DNA of 64,000 nucleotides from Rhizobium sp. N324 (GCF_001664485.1 NZ_CP013635.1:186001-250000), one strand, 5' to 3'; positions 8,642 to 18,274 are shown, counted from the first letter of the stretch. Notes: a model not told the origin generated them from the letters alone. Translations and numbers: made by a program.

Positions 8642-9649
8642 TCACTTGTCGACAGTTGCAACGACGGCAACGCAATCGCCCGATTTGACCAGGCCCGGGA
8701 AATGCCGAGCACAGAGAATGCCGTCCATGCCGGCGCGGATTTCGTGGGGGGGCATGCCGGTTGTTCCGGTCGGATAGATGCGGGCGATCACAGCATGCTC
8801 CGTGACGGCCTCACCGAGATCGATAACCGGTTCGATCAATCCGCCCTCCTCCGCAAAGGAGAAACAGCGGCCGTCCGGCATGTCGAGCCAGGTCGTCGGA
8901 ACGGCATCGACAGCGCCGGCGACGATCCCGGCATGGCGCAGCACGTTAATGGTGCCGCGTTTGGCGATCGCCGCAGTTTTGGCCGTGGCGGTGCCGCCGC
9001 CACCGAGTTCCGTGGTGATGAAGACCTTGCCCATCTCCTCGGCGGCGGTGTCGTACATGCCGACCGCATCGATCTCCAGCATCTTCATCGAATAGGGTGC
9101 GGCAAAGGCCGTGACGAAATCGAAAGCCTTCGCCTCCTGCTGCTTGTTCGGCAGGATATGGGCTGCGCAGAACGGCAGAAAGTCGAGCGTCTTGCCGCCG
9201 GAATGAAAGTCGAGCACGAGATCCGCCATCGGCAGAAGCACACGCTGAAAATAGTCGGCAATCTTCTCGGTCACCGTGCCGTCCGGCCGGCCCGGAAAGC
9301 TGCGATTCATGTTGCCCCTGTCGATCGGCGACGTCCTGGTTCCCGCCAGGAACGCCGGATAATTCATCGCCGGCACGATGATGACAGCGCCGCTCACCTC
9401 CTCGGCCTTCAGCGTGCGGGCAAGATCGAAGAGCGCGATTGGTCCTTCATACTCGTCGCCGTGATTGCCGCCGGTCAGAAGCGCTGTCGGTCCCTTGCCG
9501 TTCCGGATGACCGTTATCGGGATCATCACCGAGCCCCAGGCGGAATCGTCGCGGCTGTAAGGCAGACGCAGGAAACCGTGCTGGACGCCCTCGGCGGCGA
9601 AATCCACCGTCGCGCTGATCGGCGACGGTCGCAAGCCAATCTCAGTCAT
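8642..9649 (-). CDS. eutE: N-alpha-acetyl-L-2,4-diaminobutyrate deacetylase (ectoine catabolism; EutE/DoeB)
   Basis: 335 residues, succinylglutamate desuccinylase/aspartoacylase family. Zinc ligands are visible as GGNHGDEYEG (His and Glu) and LDFHSGG (His), and GNMNRSFPG carries the substrate-binding Arg pair. In the known pathway it removes acetate from N-acetyl-diaminobutyrate, the product of ectoine ring opening, to give L-2,4-diaminobutyrate. It is the last gene of the ehuABCD-eutABCDE operon, 7 bases after eutD. The order matches Sinorhizobium meliloti, which strongly supports the assignment over a generic aspartoacylase. Confidence 0.92.
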   Translation of the reverse strand: MTEIGLRPSPISATVDFAAEGVQHGFLRLPYSRDDSAWGSVMIPITVIRNGKGPTALLTGGNHGDEYEGPIALFDLARTLKAEEVSGAVIIVPAMNYPAFLAGTRTSPIDRGNMNRSFPGRPDGTVTEKIADYFQRVLLPMADLVLDFHSGGKTLDFLPFCAAHILPNKQQEAKAFDFVTAFAAPYSMKMLEIDAVGMYDTAAEEMGKVFITTELGGGGTATAKTAAIAKRGTINVLRHAGIVAGAVDAVPTTWLDMPDGRCFSFAEEGGLIEPVIDLGEAVTEHAVIARIYPTGTTGMPPHEIRAGMDGILCARHFPGLVKSGDCVAVVATVDK

Positions 9650-9656
9650 GACAGCC

Positions 9657-10838
9657 TCAATCCTTGACCATCAGTCTGCGCGGCACGTTTGCGAAGCATT
9701 CGACGCCGCTTTCGGTGATGAGAATGCTTTCGGTCGTCTCGAAACCCATGTCGTCGAGCCAGAGGCCGGTCATGAAATGGAAAGTCATGCCGGGTTTCAA
9801 TTCCGTCCGGTCGCCGGGACGCAAGCTCATGGTGCGCTCGCCCCAGTCCGGTGGATAGGACAGGCCGATCGGGTAACCGGTGCGATTGTCCTTGACGATG
9901 CCGTATTTCTTCAGAACCGCGAAGAAGGCATTGGCGATGTCCTCGCAGCTATTGCCGGGCTTGGCGACAGCAAGACCGGCCTCCATGCCTTCGAGCGTCG
10001 CCTTCTCCGCGTCGAGAAAAGCCTGGGTCGGCTTGCCGAGGAAGACGGTACGCGACAGCGGCAGGTGGTAGCGGTTGTAGCAGCCGGCAATCTCGAAGAA
10101 GGTACCCTCGCCCTTCTTCAGCGGCCGATCGTCCCAGGTCAGATGCGGCGCGGATGCTTCGACACCGGACGGCAGCAGCGGCACGATGGCCGGATAGTCG
10201 CCGCCGATGCCATCGACGCCGCGGGTGCCGGCATCGTAGATTTCCGCCACCAGATCGCATTTGCGCATGCCGACCTCGATCCTGTCGAAGATGCGCGCGT
10301 GCATGGCTTCGACGATCCGGGCGGCATTGCGCATATATTTGATTTCGGTCTCGCTCTTGACCGCGCGCTGCCAGTTGACCAGCGCGGTCGCGTCGACGAA
10401 GCGCGCATTCGGCAGGTGCTTCTGCAGCGCCGCAAAGGCGGCCGCCGAAAACCAGTAATTGTCCATCTCGACACCGATCGTCAGCTTGCCGAAGCCGCGC
10501 TCGGTCAGGATGCCGGCGAGATAGTCCATCGGATGGCGCTCGGTCGACTGCACGTAGTGATCGGGATAGCCGACGATGTTGTCGTGCTTCAGATAGGTGG
10601 TGAACTTGGCGCCGTTGGCATCCTGGCCGCGGCCGAACCAGATCGGTTCGCCCTGCGGCGGCACGATCACCGCCTGGTGCACGTAGAAGGACCAGCCGTC
10701 ATAGCCGGTCAGCCAGGCCATATTGGACGGATCGCTGACAATAAGCAGGTCGACACCCTTCGCCTCCGTGGCGCGCCGTGTCTTTTCCAGCCGCGCGGCA
10801 TATTCGCCGAGCGAGAATTTGAGATTGGGCTGGGTCAT
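9657..10838 (-). CDS. eutD: Ectoine hydrolase (EutD/DoeA), M24 peptidase-like fold
   Basis: 393 residues from the ATG at 10838 (MTQPNLKFSLGEY); the reading frame extends further upstream, but that part overlaps eutC and is not coding-like. N-terminal creatinase-like domain, then a pita-bread domain. The classic M24 metal ligands appear largely replaced: a creatinase-like set of His (SAPHLTWDD), Glu (TFFEIAGCYN) and Glu (GFETTESI) remains. The enzyme opens the ectoine ring to N-acetyl-diaminobutyrate in the known DoeA reaction. It lies directly before the deacetylase gene, as in other ectoine operons. Cytoplasmic. Confidence 0.93.
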   Translation of the reverse strand: MTQPNLKFSLGEYAARLEKTRRATEAKGVDLLIVSDPSNMAWLTGYDGWSFYVHQAVIVPPQGEPIWFGRGQDANGAKFTTYLKHDNIVGYPDHYVQSTERHPMDYLAGILTERGFGKLTIGVEMDNYWFSAAAFAALQKHLPNARFVDATALVNWQRAVKSETEIKYMRNAARIVEAMHARIFDRIEVGMRKCDLVAEIYDAGTRGVDGIGGDYPAIVPLLPSGVEASAPHLTWDDRPLKKGEGTFFEIAGCYNRYHLPLSRTVFLGKPTQAFLDAEKATLEGMEAGLAVAKPGNSCEDIANAFFAVLKKYGIVKDNRTGYPIGLSYPPDWGERTMSLRPGDRTELKPGMTFHFMTGLWLDDMGFETTESILITESGVECFANVPRRLMVKD

Positions 10839-10866
10839 GTTTCTTCCCTTCTCCGGCAAATGCCGG

Positions 10867-11859
10867 TCAGCTTTCGAATGGGGTCCCGGCATTCGCCGCA
10901 CCGGCGCGGGCAAAGGCGAGGGTGGCGATGGCGGTGTCTTGGATGCCGGTCCCGGTGAGGTCGGCGATGGTGATCTGGTCGTCGCTCGTCCGTCCCGGCA
11001 CCCTGCCGGCGACGATCTGGCCGAGCTCGGCGAAGACCGCGTCGGCCGCGACCAGCCCGGCATCGATTGCGTGATGCAGCTCGCCGAGACGCCGCGTCTG
11101 CTTCAGGCTGTCGGCGACATAGAGGCCGGCGTCGGCGATGACCGCCGGGTCGATCTCGTTCTTGTGCTCCGCATCCGAGCCCATGGCCGTCAGATGCTGC
11201 CCGGATTCCAGCCACCCGGCCTTAATGACGGGGCTTTCCGCGGGCGTGGTGGTGACGATGAGATCGGCGCCGGAGATTGCCTTTCTCGGGTCCGACATCG
11301 CAGTGACGGGAAACCCGAGATTTCCGCTCAATTCCCCCGCGGCGGCTTCGGCCTTTGCGGCATCCCGCGCCCATATCCTCGCTTCGCGGATCGGCCGCAC
11401 CAGCCTCAACGCTTCAAGCTGCAGCCGCGCCTGCATGCCTGCCCCGAAGATGGTAGCCACCGACGCATTGTGCCGCGACAGATGTTTAGCAGCGACGGCA
11501 CCGGCTGCCGCGGTGCGTATGTCGGTGAGATAGCCGTTATCCAGCAGCAGCGCCTGCACCAGGCCGGTCCGGCTCGACAGCAGCACCATCATGCCGTTGG
11601 TGCTCGGCAGGCCGATCTTTGGATTGTCGAAGAAACCGGGGCTGATCTTGATCGCGAAGCCGTCGACGCCGGGGACATAGGCGGTTTTCACATCGATCTC
11701 GCCGCGATAGTCCGGAATGTCGAGCCGCAGGATCGGCGGCATGGCGACGGCTTTGGTCGCAAGCGCTGCGAAAGCCTCTTCGATGCAGGCGACCGCATCG
11801 CGGTCGAGCCCGACGATCTCTCGCAATTGCGCCTCCGTCAGAATGATCATCCGGCTCAT
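10867..11859 (-). CDS. eutC: Ectoine utilization protein EutC (ornithine cyclodeaminase/mu-crystallin family)
   Basis: 330 residues. The Rossmann element VATIFGAGMQARLQLEAL (near residue 135) binds NAD(P), and KTAYVPGVDGFAIKIS and TDIRTAAAGAVAAKHLS are family hallmarks. In ectoine clusters EutABC have been proposed to convert 5-hydroxyectoine to ectoine; the chemistry of EutC has not been settled. Its start overlaps the eutB stop by 4 bases (ATGA), so translation is coupled. Confidence 0.9.
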   Translation of the reverse strand: MSRMIILTEAQLREIVGLDRDAVACIEEAFAALATKAVAMPPILRLDIPDYRGEIDVKTAYVPGVDGFAIKISPGFFDNPKIGLPSTNGMMVLLSSRTGLVQALLLDNGYLTDIRTAAAGAVAAKHLSRHNASVATIFGAGMQARLQLEALRLVRPIREARIWARDAAKAEAAAGELSGNLGFPVTAMSDPRKAISGADLIVTTTPAESPVIKAGWLESGQHLTAMGSDAEHKNEIDPAVIADAGLYVADSLKQTRRLGELHHAIDAGLVAADAVFAELGQIVAGRVPGRTSDDQITIADLTGTGIQDTAIATLAFARAGAANAGTPFES

Positions 11860-12857
11860 CGGCCATCCTCCCCGAACATTGCCGTCTCACCGTTGATCAC
11901 CCGGCGGTGCTGTTCCATGTCGACATTTCGCCCGGACAGGATCGCAACGACGGGGCCGCTGGAGCCGATCTTTCCCGCAAGCAGCGCCGCGACGCCGACC
12001 GCGCCCGCGCCCTCCAGAATCTCGCGTTCGGCGGCATAAGCGTGGCGCATGCCGGCGGCGATTTCCGCCTCCGTCAGCAGGATGACGTCGTCGAGAAGGG
12101 CGCGGCACATGGCGAAGGTCACACGATTGTCGAGGCCGATGCCGCCGCCGAGCGAGTCGGCAAGGCTGGGTAGTTCCTCAACCTGCACCGGCCGCCCGGC
12201 ATCGAGACTCGCCTTCATCGCCGCGCCCCGCTCCATCGTCAGGCCAATCACCTTCACCTTCGGATTGACGCCCTTGATCGCGGCGGCGACGCCTACCGCC
12301 AGGCCACCGCCCGAGAGCGGCACCAGCACCGTCGCCGCTTCCGGCAAGGCGTCGATGATCTCTAGCCCCAGCGTCCCCTGCCCGGCCACCACAGCCGGAT
12401 GGTCGAAGGGCGGCACCATCACCAGTGCCTCCTCATCGACCAGCCGATCGACCTCCTGCTGCGCTTCGTCCTGTGATTGCCCGACGATGCGGATCTCGGC
12501 GCCGAGGCGGCGGATTTCCGCAACCTTGTTCTCCGGCACCAGCCGCGACATGCAGATCGTCGCGACGGCACCTTCAGCCTTTGCCGCATGGGCAAGCGCC
12601 CGGCCGTGATTTCCGGTCGAGGCGGCGACGACGCCGCGCGCACGTTCTGCCGGCGACAGCGCGAGCACTGCGTTGGTAGCCCCGCGCAGCTTGAAACTGC
12701 CGGTCGTCTGATGGTGTTCGAGCTTCAGCCAAACGGGAACGCCGGCAATGTCGCCAAGCGCTGCGGATTGCACCATCGGCGTTGCGACAACCCGGCCGGC
12801 GATCCGCCGCGCCGCTGCGCGAATATCCTCCAGCGAAACGGGCAAGGTGCTGACCAT
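11856..12857 (-). CDS. eutB: Ectoine utilization protein EutB (threonine dehydratase-like PLP enzyme)
   Basis: 333 residues, fold-type II PLP enzyme. The PLP lysine is in TTGSFKLRGA (Lys56), with the phosphate-binding loop SGGGLAVGVAAAI and the ring-stacking STGNHGRALAHA segment. In the hydroxyectoine branch it is proposed to act with EutA and EutC in removing the 5-hydroxyl group. Located 4 bases after eutA and overlapping eutC. Sequence alone would also allow a serine/threonine dehydratase; context decides. Confidence 0.9.
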   Translation of the reverse strand: MVSTLPVSLEDIRAAARRIAGRVVATPMVQSAALGDIAGVPVWLKLEHHQTTGSFKLRGATNAVLALSPAERARGVVAASTGNHGRALAHAAKAEGAVATICMSRLVPENKVAEIRRLGAEIRIVGQSQDEAQQEVDRLVDEEALVMVPPFDHPAVVAGQGTLGLEIIDALPEAATVLVPLSGGGLAVGVAAAIKGVNPKVKVIGLTMERGAAMKASLDAGRPVQVEELPSLADSLGGGIGLDNRVTFAMCRALLDDVILLTEAEIAAGMRHAYAAEREILEGAGAVGVAALLAGKIGSSGPVVAILSGRNVDMEQHRRVINGETAMFGEDGR

Positions 12858-12861
12858 GATC

Positions 12862-13650
12862 TCAGCCTTTCCCGTAGGGTTTGGTCATCAATTGCCCGAG
12901 TTCGGGCCGCGCCTGGTCATCGCCGCAAAGCCTCAGGCAGGCCCAAGCGGTTGCCAGATTGCTGGTGACCACGGGCTTGCCGGTCTCGGCTTCGATGCGG
13001 GCGGCGACCTCGGCTGCGCGCACGGCGGTACACGAGATGAACAGCGCATCGGATTCCGGCGCCAGCGCCTGGCGTGCGAGGGATGCGATGTCATCCGGCG
13101 CAATCCGCGCCATTTCACGATCGTCACTCAGGCCGAGGCAGGTGAAACGGTCGATCGTAAAGCCGAGATCCGCGAAATAATCCGCCATCGGCCGGCTGGT
13201 CTCGATCGTATACGGCGTCAGCACCGAAATCCGCCTGGCGCCGAGCGTCTGCAGGCCTTTCACCGCCGCCGCCGTCGGCGTTACCACCGAAGCACCGGGT
13301 TTGGAGGCGTGGATCGCCGCTTCGATATTGCGGTCGCCGATGACGACCGAGGCGGAGGTGCAGGAATACATGACGGCATCGAGCATCTCATCCGGCAGGA
13401 TCAGCGCAGCACCTTCCGTCAGAGACGGCTGCATTTTCAGAAGATTCTCCGGTGTGACCGGATTGGCGTAACGGATGCGGCTGACATAGACGCCGATGCG
13501 GTCGCTGGCGACCATACGCCGGAAATCGACTTCCGTCGTATGGTCCGTCGCCAGGATGATCAGGCCGATGCGCTTTTCGAGCGGCCGGTCGTCAAGTCGC
13601 GGCAGCCGGCCGGCGGGGATGATTTCGATCTTTGCTGTCATCTCAGTCAT
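12862..13650 (-). CDS. eutA: Ectoine utilization protein EutA (Asp/Glu racemase or maleate isomerase-like)
   Basis: 262 residues. Two cysteines at the positions of the catalytic pair of the Asp/Glu racemase superfamily are visible: Cys97 in MYSCTSAS and Cys207 in FISCTAVRA. This fits an epimerase or isomerase acting on hydroxyectoine, as proposed for EutA. The gene overlaps ehuD by 8 bases; a second ATG 9 bases downstream is also possible. First of the five eut genes. Confidence 0.9.
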   Translation of the reverse strand: MTEMTAKIEIIPAGRLPRLDDRPLEKRIGLIILATDHTTEVDFRRMVASDRIGVYVSRIRYANPVTPENLLKMQPSLTEGAALILPDEMLDAVMYSCTSASVVIGDRNIEAAIHASKPGASVVTPTAAAVKGLQTLGARRISVLTPYTIETSRPMADYFADLGFTIDRFTCLGLSDDREMARIAPDDIASLARQALAPESDALFISCTAVRAAEVAARIEAETGKPVVTSNLATAWACLRLCGDDQARPELGQLMTKPYGKG

Positions 13651-14302
13651 CCATCCTGGCGTAGCGCTCCTCGAGCCAGCGCAAGCCCGCGACCGAGATC
13701 AGGCTGATGACGAGGAAGAAGACGCCGACGAGCGTCATCGGTTCGATGTAGCGATAGTTGCTGTTGGCGATGCTCTTCGCCTGGTTCATCAGCTCGAGCA
13801 CGGTGATCGCCGAAAGCAGCGGCGTCTCCTTGAACATGGCGATGAAATAATTGGCGAGCGCCGGGATCATCGGCGGGATGGCCTGCGGCAGGACCACGTG
13901 GATCCAGGCCTGGCGCGTCGTCAGATTGGTGGCCTTGGCCGCCTCCCATTGCCCGCGCGGCACATTCTCGATGCCGGCGCGATAGACCTCGGCGGTATAG
14001 GTCGCATAATGAATGCCCATGCCGATGACGCCGGCGGTGAGCGGCGACAGCCGAATGCCGATATCCGGCAGCACGTAGAAGATGAAGTAGAGCTGCACCA
14101 GCAGCGGCGTACCGCGGATGAATTCCGAGACGAAACCGACCGTCCTGGAAATGGCGGCGACCGGGGACCGTCGCGCAATCGCCAGACCGAGGCCAACGAC
14201 CATGGCGACGGCAGCGCCGAGGACAGTGGCAAGAATAGTGATCTTGAACCCTTCGAGAAGGGTCGGCATGATCTGCCAGACGAAGTCCCAATCCCATTCC
14301 AT
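13643..14302 (-). CDS. ehuD: Ectoine/hydroxyectoine ABC transporter permease EhuD
   Basis: 219 residues with about five membrane segments and an EAA coupling loop (AEVYRAGIENVPRGQWEAAKA). It belongs to the polar amino-acid permease family. It sits 4 bases after ehuC and overlaps eutA, exactly the ehuABCD-eutA order of S. meliloti. Confidence 0.92.
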   Translation of the reverse strand: MEWDWDFVWQIMPTLLEGFKITILATVLGAAVAMVVGLGLAIARRSPVAAISRTVGFVSEFIRGTPLLVQLYFIFYVLPDIGIRLSPLTAGVIGMGIHYATYTAEVYRAGIENVPRGQWEAAKATNLTTRQAWIHVVLPQAIPPMIPALANYFIAMFKETPLLSAITVLELMNQAKSIANSNYRYIEPMTLVGVFFLVISLISVAGLRWLEERYARMDD

Positions 14303-14306
14303 CCGA

Positions 14307-14966
14307 TCAGGTCCTTATGCCGTCGAGGCTGCGGGCCATGCGCCGCTCCAGCCAGCGCATCGCCGCCGAAATCGCCAGGGCCATGAGGAAATAGAGAATG
14401 AGGATGGTCGCGAAGGGCACCAGCGTATTGCCGGTCTGCGCCCGCACCACCTGCGCCTGAAAGGTCATATCCGTCAGCGAGATCAGCGATACGACGGCCG
14501 TGCCCTTCAAGAGCTCGATCGCATTGTTGCAGAAGGTCGGCAGCATCAGCGGCAGCGCCTGCGGCAGGATGACGTGGCGCATACGCTGATAGCGCGACAG
14601 GTTGAGCGCAACACAGGCTTCCGATTGTTCGCGCCCGACGGCCTTGACGGCGCCGCGCACCACCTCCGCCGCATAGGCGCCGACATTCAGGCCGAGCGCC
14701 AGCACGCCTGCCTGCAGCGGCGTCAGGGTCAAGCCGGCAAAAGGCAGCACGAAATAGACCCAGAAGAGCTGGACGAAGATCGAAGTGCCACGGAAAAACT
14801 CGATATAGGCGGTCGCCAGAGCCCGAACGGCAAAGAAGCGCGACAGGCGGCCGAGGCCCGCCAGGAAGGCCATGACAAGCGCCAGCGCCGAGCCCATGAC
14901 CGTCAGTTGGAGCGTCACCAGGGCGCCCTCGAGGATCAGTGTCAGATAGCCGGACCATACCGCCAT
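14307..14966 (-). CDS. ehuC: Ectoine/hydroxyectoine ABC transporter permease EhuC
   Basis: 219 residues from the ATG at 14966 (MAVWSGYLTL); an upstream extension to 15017 runs into the gap after ehuB and has no family support. Multiple hydrophobic segments and the coupling motif AEVVRGAVKAVGREQSEACVAL. Partner of EhuD in the membrane channel. Confidence 0.92.
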   Translation of the reverse strand: MAVWSGYLTLILEGALVTLQLTVMGSALALVMAFLAGLGRLSRFFAVRALATAYIEFFRGTSIFVQLFWVYFVLPFAGLTLTPLQAGVLALGLNVGAYAAEVVRGAVKAVGREQSEACVALNLSRYQRMRHVILPQALPLMLPTFCNNAIELLKGTAVVSLISLTDMTFQAQVVRAQTGNTLVPFATILILYFLMALAISAAMRWLERRMARSLDGIRT

Positions 14967-15041
14967 CGGCAACTCGCTTCTTTGGAGATTATTTCGCGAT
15001 AATCCGGCCACGCCCATGACATGGCCGGATACGCACGTCGA

Positions 15042-15890
15042 TTACTTGGCCGCGGCGCAGAGCTTGTCGCGGCTGGTCGACATCGCCGCCTTGGCCGAGA
15101 AGCCGTAGGGCTCGATGATCTTGGCGAATTCGCCCGATTCCTTCAGCTTCTTCAGCTCGACGTCGAAGGCATCGCGCAGAGCGACGTCCTGCTTGCGGAA
15201 GGCGGCGCCGTCGCAATAGACCGGTGCATTGACGACGGGGGCGACGGTTTCGAGGTTCGGATCCTTCGCCTTGGCCATCAGATCGTGGATCGACAGAACC
15301 GGCAGCGAATAGACGTCGATGCGGCCGTCCTGCAGCATCTTGATGCCGCTCTGGCCGTCCGGAACGACGATGACGCGGTCACGCGGCACGCCGGCCTCGA
15401 GCGCCAGCTTTTCCTCAGTGCCGCCGCCCGGCGCACCGATCTTGGCATCCGGATTGTCGGCAATATCCTTGTAGCTCGTCAGCTTCAGCGGATTGCCTTT
15501 CTTCAGGGCAAAAGCTTCGGCGTCGCAGAGGATCGGTTCGGAATAAGCGACGGCATTGCAACGCTCGGGTTTCATGAACAGGCCGGCGGTGATCGCGTCG
15601 TGGCGGCCCGCCTGCAGGCCGGGGATCATCGCGCCGTATTCCGAGATCGAGGCGACCACTTCCTTGACACCGAGCTTTTCGAAGATGACACGCGCGACAT
15701 CGGGGGCAGCGCCCGAAACCTTGCCGTCGGCACCGACGGCGGTGAATGGCGGCTCGTTGGCGATGGCGATGCGGGCAAAGCCCTGTTCCTTCAGCTGTTC
15801 GAGCTTGTCATCGGCGGCGGATGCCGGAGCTCCAGCCGTCACCAGAAGCACCGACAGGCTGACGGCGCTTAAAACATGTCCTGCTTTCAT
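15042..15890 (-). CDS. ehuB: Ectoine/hydroxyectoine-binding periplasmic protein EhuB
   Basis: 282 residues from the ATG at 15890, with GAGGAG nine bases upstream; a TTG at 15899 has no room for a ribosome-binding site. Signal peptide with a cut at ASA-AD. Residues known from the S. meliloti EhuB structure to make an aromatic cage and salt bridges around ectoine appear conserved: Glu and Phe in NEPPFTAV, Tyr in SEYGAMIPGL, Phe and Arg in LFMKPERC, Thr in PGGGTEEKL. Together with the operon this makes ectoine binding very likely. Confidence 0.94.
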   Translation of the reverse strand: MKAGHVLSAVSLSVLLVTAGAPASAADDKLEQLKEQGFARIAIANEPPFTAVGADGKVSGAAPDVARVIFEKLGVKEVVASISEYGAMIPGLQAGRHDAITAGLFMKPERCNAVAYSEPILCDAEAFALKKGNPLKLTSYKDIADNPDAKIGAPGGGTEEKLALEAGVPRDRVIVVPDGQSGIKMLQDGRIDVYSLPVLSIHDLMAKAKDPNLETVAPVVNAPVYCDGAAFRKQDVALRDAFDVELKKLKESGEFAKIIEPYGFSAKAAMSTSRDKLCAAAK

Positions 15891-15949
15891 CGTTCCCAAC
15901 TCCTCTGGCTTTCTCTTTGAGTTTTGTTGTCCGCGGGCAATGTCTCAGG

Positions 15950-16735
15950 TCAGACGCGGTGCCCCGCCGCGATGATCTTGCGCAGGAAGGTCTGCGTCCT
16001 CTCCTGCGTCGGATTGCGGAAGATGTCGCCGGGCTTACCTTCCTCGACGATCCTGCCGCGATCGAAGAACAGCACGCGGTCGGCGAAATCATGGGCGAAA
16101 CCCATCTCGTGGGTGACGAGAAGCATTGTCATGTCGGTCTCCGAAGCCAGCCGCCGCATGACGTTCAGCACTTCTTCGACCAGTTCCGGATCGAGCGCCG
16201 AGGTCACCTCGTCGAACAGCATGATCTTCGGCGACAGCGCCAGCGCCCGGGCGATGGCGACACGCTGCTTCTGCCCGCCGGACAGCTGCGCCGGGACGCT
16301 TCTGGCCTTGTCGGCAAGGCCGACCATCTCGAGAAGCTCCATCGCCAGCTTCTCGGCTTGCGGCCGCTTGATGCCCTTGGTCAACATCGGCGCCAGCGTC
16401 ACGTTGTCGAGGACGCATTTGTGCGGAAACAGGTTGAAGTGCTGGAAGACCATGCCGATCTTCTCGCGCATGCGATGCAGATGCCGCTCATCGGCCGGCA
16501 CCAGTCCGCCACCATTCGGCATATGGTAGAGCTGTTCGCCGTCGACCTCGATATGGCCGCCGCTGATCGTCTCCAGCGTCATCAGGATGCGCAGGATCGT
16601 CGTCTTGCCGGAGCCGGACGGCCCGATCAGTGCCAGCTTCTCACCCGGCATGACATTCATCGACAGCCCGTCGAGCACGGTCAGCGGACCGTATTTCTTG
16701 ACGATGTTGTCGATGCGGATGATGGGCTGAGGCAT
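15950..16735 (-). CDS. ehuA: Ectoine/hydroxyectoine ABC transporter ATP-binding protein EhuA
   Basis: 261 residues. Walker A GPSGSGKTT, signature [14 protein letters not shown], Walker [15 protein letters not shown] and switch THEMGFAHDFA. First gene of the nine-gene ehu-eut operon, 59 bases before ehuB, and downstream of enuR on the same strand. Candidate EnuR operator repeats lie just upstream (16790-16823). Confidence 0.93.
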   Translation of the reverse strand: MPQPIIRIDNIVKKYGPLTVLDGLSMNVMPGEKLALIGPSGSGKTTILRILMTLETISGGHIEVDGEQLYHMPNGGGLVPADERHLHRMREKIGMVFQHFNLFPHKCVLDNVTLAPMLTKGIKRPQAEKLAMELLEMVGLADKARSVPAQLSGGQKQRVAIARALALSPKIMLFDEVTSALDPELVEEVLNVMRRLASETDMTMLLVTHEMGFAHDFADRVLFFDRGRIVEEGKPGDIFRNPTQERTQTFLRKIIAAGHRV

Positions 16736-16789
16736 TCATGTCTCTCCTTGTTGAGACAAGCAATGTCCTAACGATGACGGCCCATCGAA

Positions 16790-16823
16790 ATCATGTCAAT
16801 TCGCAAAATAATATCATGACAAT
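16790..16823. promoter_or_regulatory. Candidate EnuR operator: two direct repeats before ehuA
   Basis: ATCATGTCAAT (16790-16800) and ATCATGACAAT (16813-16823) differ by one base and start 23 bp apart, 55-88 bp before the ehuA ATG. MocR/GabR regulators are known to bind direct repeats. The core ATTGTCA recurs in the enuR-asnC gap (18275-18302). Confidence 0.5.
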
Positions 16824-16857
16824 TATTCTGCGCCTGCTGGAGAATGCGGCGGCCACC

Positions 16858-18243
16858 TCAGATCGCGAGCAGCAGCTCTTCCGGATTTCCCTGCGCCAGG
16901 GAGGCGACGATCCCGAGTCCGGTTCGCAATTCGCCTTCGGTCGTCGAACCGAGCGAGATACGCACTGCCGGCGTCCAGCCGTGATCGGCGGTGTGGAAGG
17001 ATTTGCCCGGCGCGATCGCCACGCCGCGCAGCCTCGCCTGCGACACGAAGCCCTCCTCCGTATGGCTGCCGGAAAGCGGCAGCCATACATGCAGGCTTTG
17101 CGGATGCGCCCGGTGGCTGAGACCAGCCAGCATCTCCGCCGCGATTGCGTGGCGGTCGGCAAGGGCGCGGCGCTGCCAGTTGACCAGTTCCATCGCCGTG
17201 CCGTCACTGACCCAGCGGGTGGCGATCTCGGCCATGGCGGGCGTCGCCATCCAGCTGGAAACGAGATGCCGGTTGGCGACGGCGGCGACATAGCGGTCGG
17301 GGGCGACGAGGTAGCCGATCCTGAGACCGGGAACAGTGATCTTGGTGAAGCTGGTGACGTAGAGGGTCCGCTCCGGCGCGAACGCCGCCATTGGCGGCGC
17401 CCGGTCCTCGATCAGCGGACCGAGAATATCATTTTCGATGATCGCAATGTCATGCTTGGCGGCGACAGTGGCGAGCGCCTGCCGGCGCTCGGCGCTCATC
17501 AGCGCCGCCATCGGATTGATCACCGAGGGCTGCAGGAAGATCGCCCGGATCGGCCCCGTGCGGCAGGCTTCATCCAGCGCTTCGGGGATCATGCCTTGCT
17601 CGTCGATTGCCAGCCCTTCGAGGTGCAGGCCGAGATAACCACAGAGCGGCACCAGCGTATGGTGGCTGACCGCCTCGGTCGCAATCGTCGAGCCGGGCGG
17701 CGCGACGCTCATCAGCGCCACCGTCATGCCCGAGGTCGCGCCATTCGTCACGCTGACATTCAGCGGCGATACCTCGAGCCCGCAGCGCGCCAGCCATTCG
17801 GTGGCGACCGTGCGGTGACGGGGAAAGACCATGTTCGGCCGGAACGACAGGGCCGAGCTGGAGGGCAGGTTTTCCGAAAGCCAGCCGAAGGCCTGGCGCA
17901 GCCTTTCCAGATGGATCTGTTCGCAGACCGGCTTCAGGATCGACAGGTCGATTACCTCGCCCAGCCGCTCCGGCAGATAAGGCGGCTCCGGCTCGCGCGG
18001 CCTGGTCTGGACGAAGCTGCCGCGGCCGATCTCGCCCGATATCAGCCCGCGGCGGCTGAGCTCATCATAGGCGCGGCTTACCGTCTGCACGGACAGATGC
18101 AGCTCATCCGCCAGCTTGCGATGCGGCGGCAATTGCGCCCCGTCGGGGAGCTTGCCGTCGGTGATCGCATTGGCGATCTGCTCGGCGAGCGAGAGGTAGG
18201 CCGGCCGGCGGAGTTGCGAGGGATCAGGGCGCCACTTTGTCAT
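16858..18243 (-). CDS. enuR: EnuR, MocR/GabR-type regulator of ectoine uptake and catabolism
   Basis: 461 residues from the ATG at 18243. N-terminal GntR winged helix (ADELHLSVQTVSRAYDELSR), a linker, then a fold-type I aminotransferase domain. The PLP-binding lysine is Lys301 in TSFTKITVPG, and the Asn/Asp pair expected to hold PLP is in IIENDILG. Known EnuR proteins use PLP to sense N-acetyl-diaminobutyrate or diaminobutyrate and relieve repression of ectoine genes. It lies upstream of ehuA on the same strand and divergent from an AsnC gene, the usual arrangement for ectoine clusters. Confidence 0.92.
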   Translation of the reverse strand: MTKWRPDPSQLRRPAYLSLAEQIANAITDGKLPDGAQLPPHRKLADELHLSVQTVSRAYDELSRRGLISGEIGRGSFVQTRPREPEPPYLPERLGEVIDLSILKPVCEQIHLERLRQAFGWLSENLPSSSALSFRPNMVFPRHRTVATEWLARCGLEVSPLNVSVTNGATSGMTVALMSVAPPGSTIATEAVSHHTLVPLCGYLGLHLEGLAIDEQGMIPEALDEACRTGPIRAIFLQPSVINPMAALMSAERRQALATVAAKHDIAIIENDILGPLIEDRAPPMAAFAPERTLYVTSFTKITVPGLRIGYLVAPDRYVAAVANRHLVSSWMATPAMAEIATRWVSDGTAMELVNWQRRALADRHAIAAEMLAGLSHRAHPQSLHVWLPLSGSHTEEGFVSQARLRGVAIAPGKSFHTADHGWTPAVRISLGSTTEGELRTGLGIVASLAQGNPEELLLAI

Positions 18244-18274
18244 GATTTCAACACTGCTGAAAATCAGTTCAATT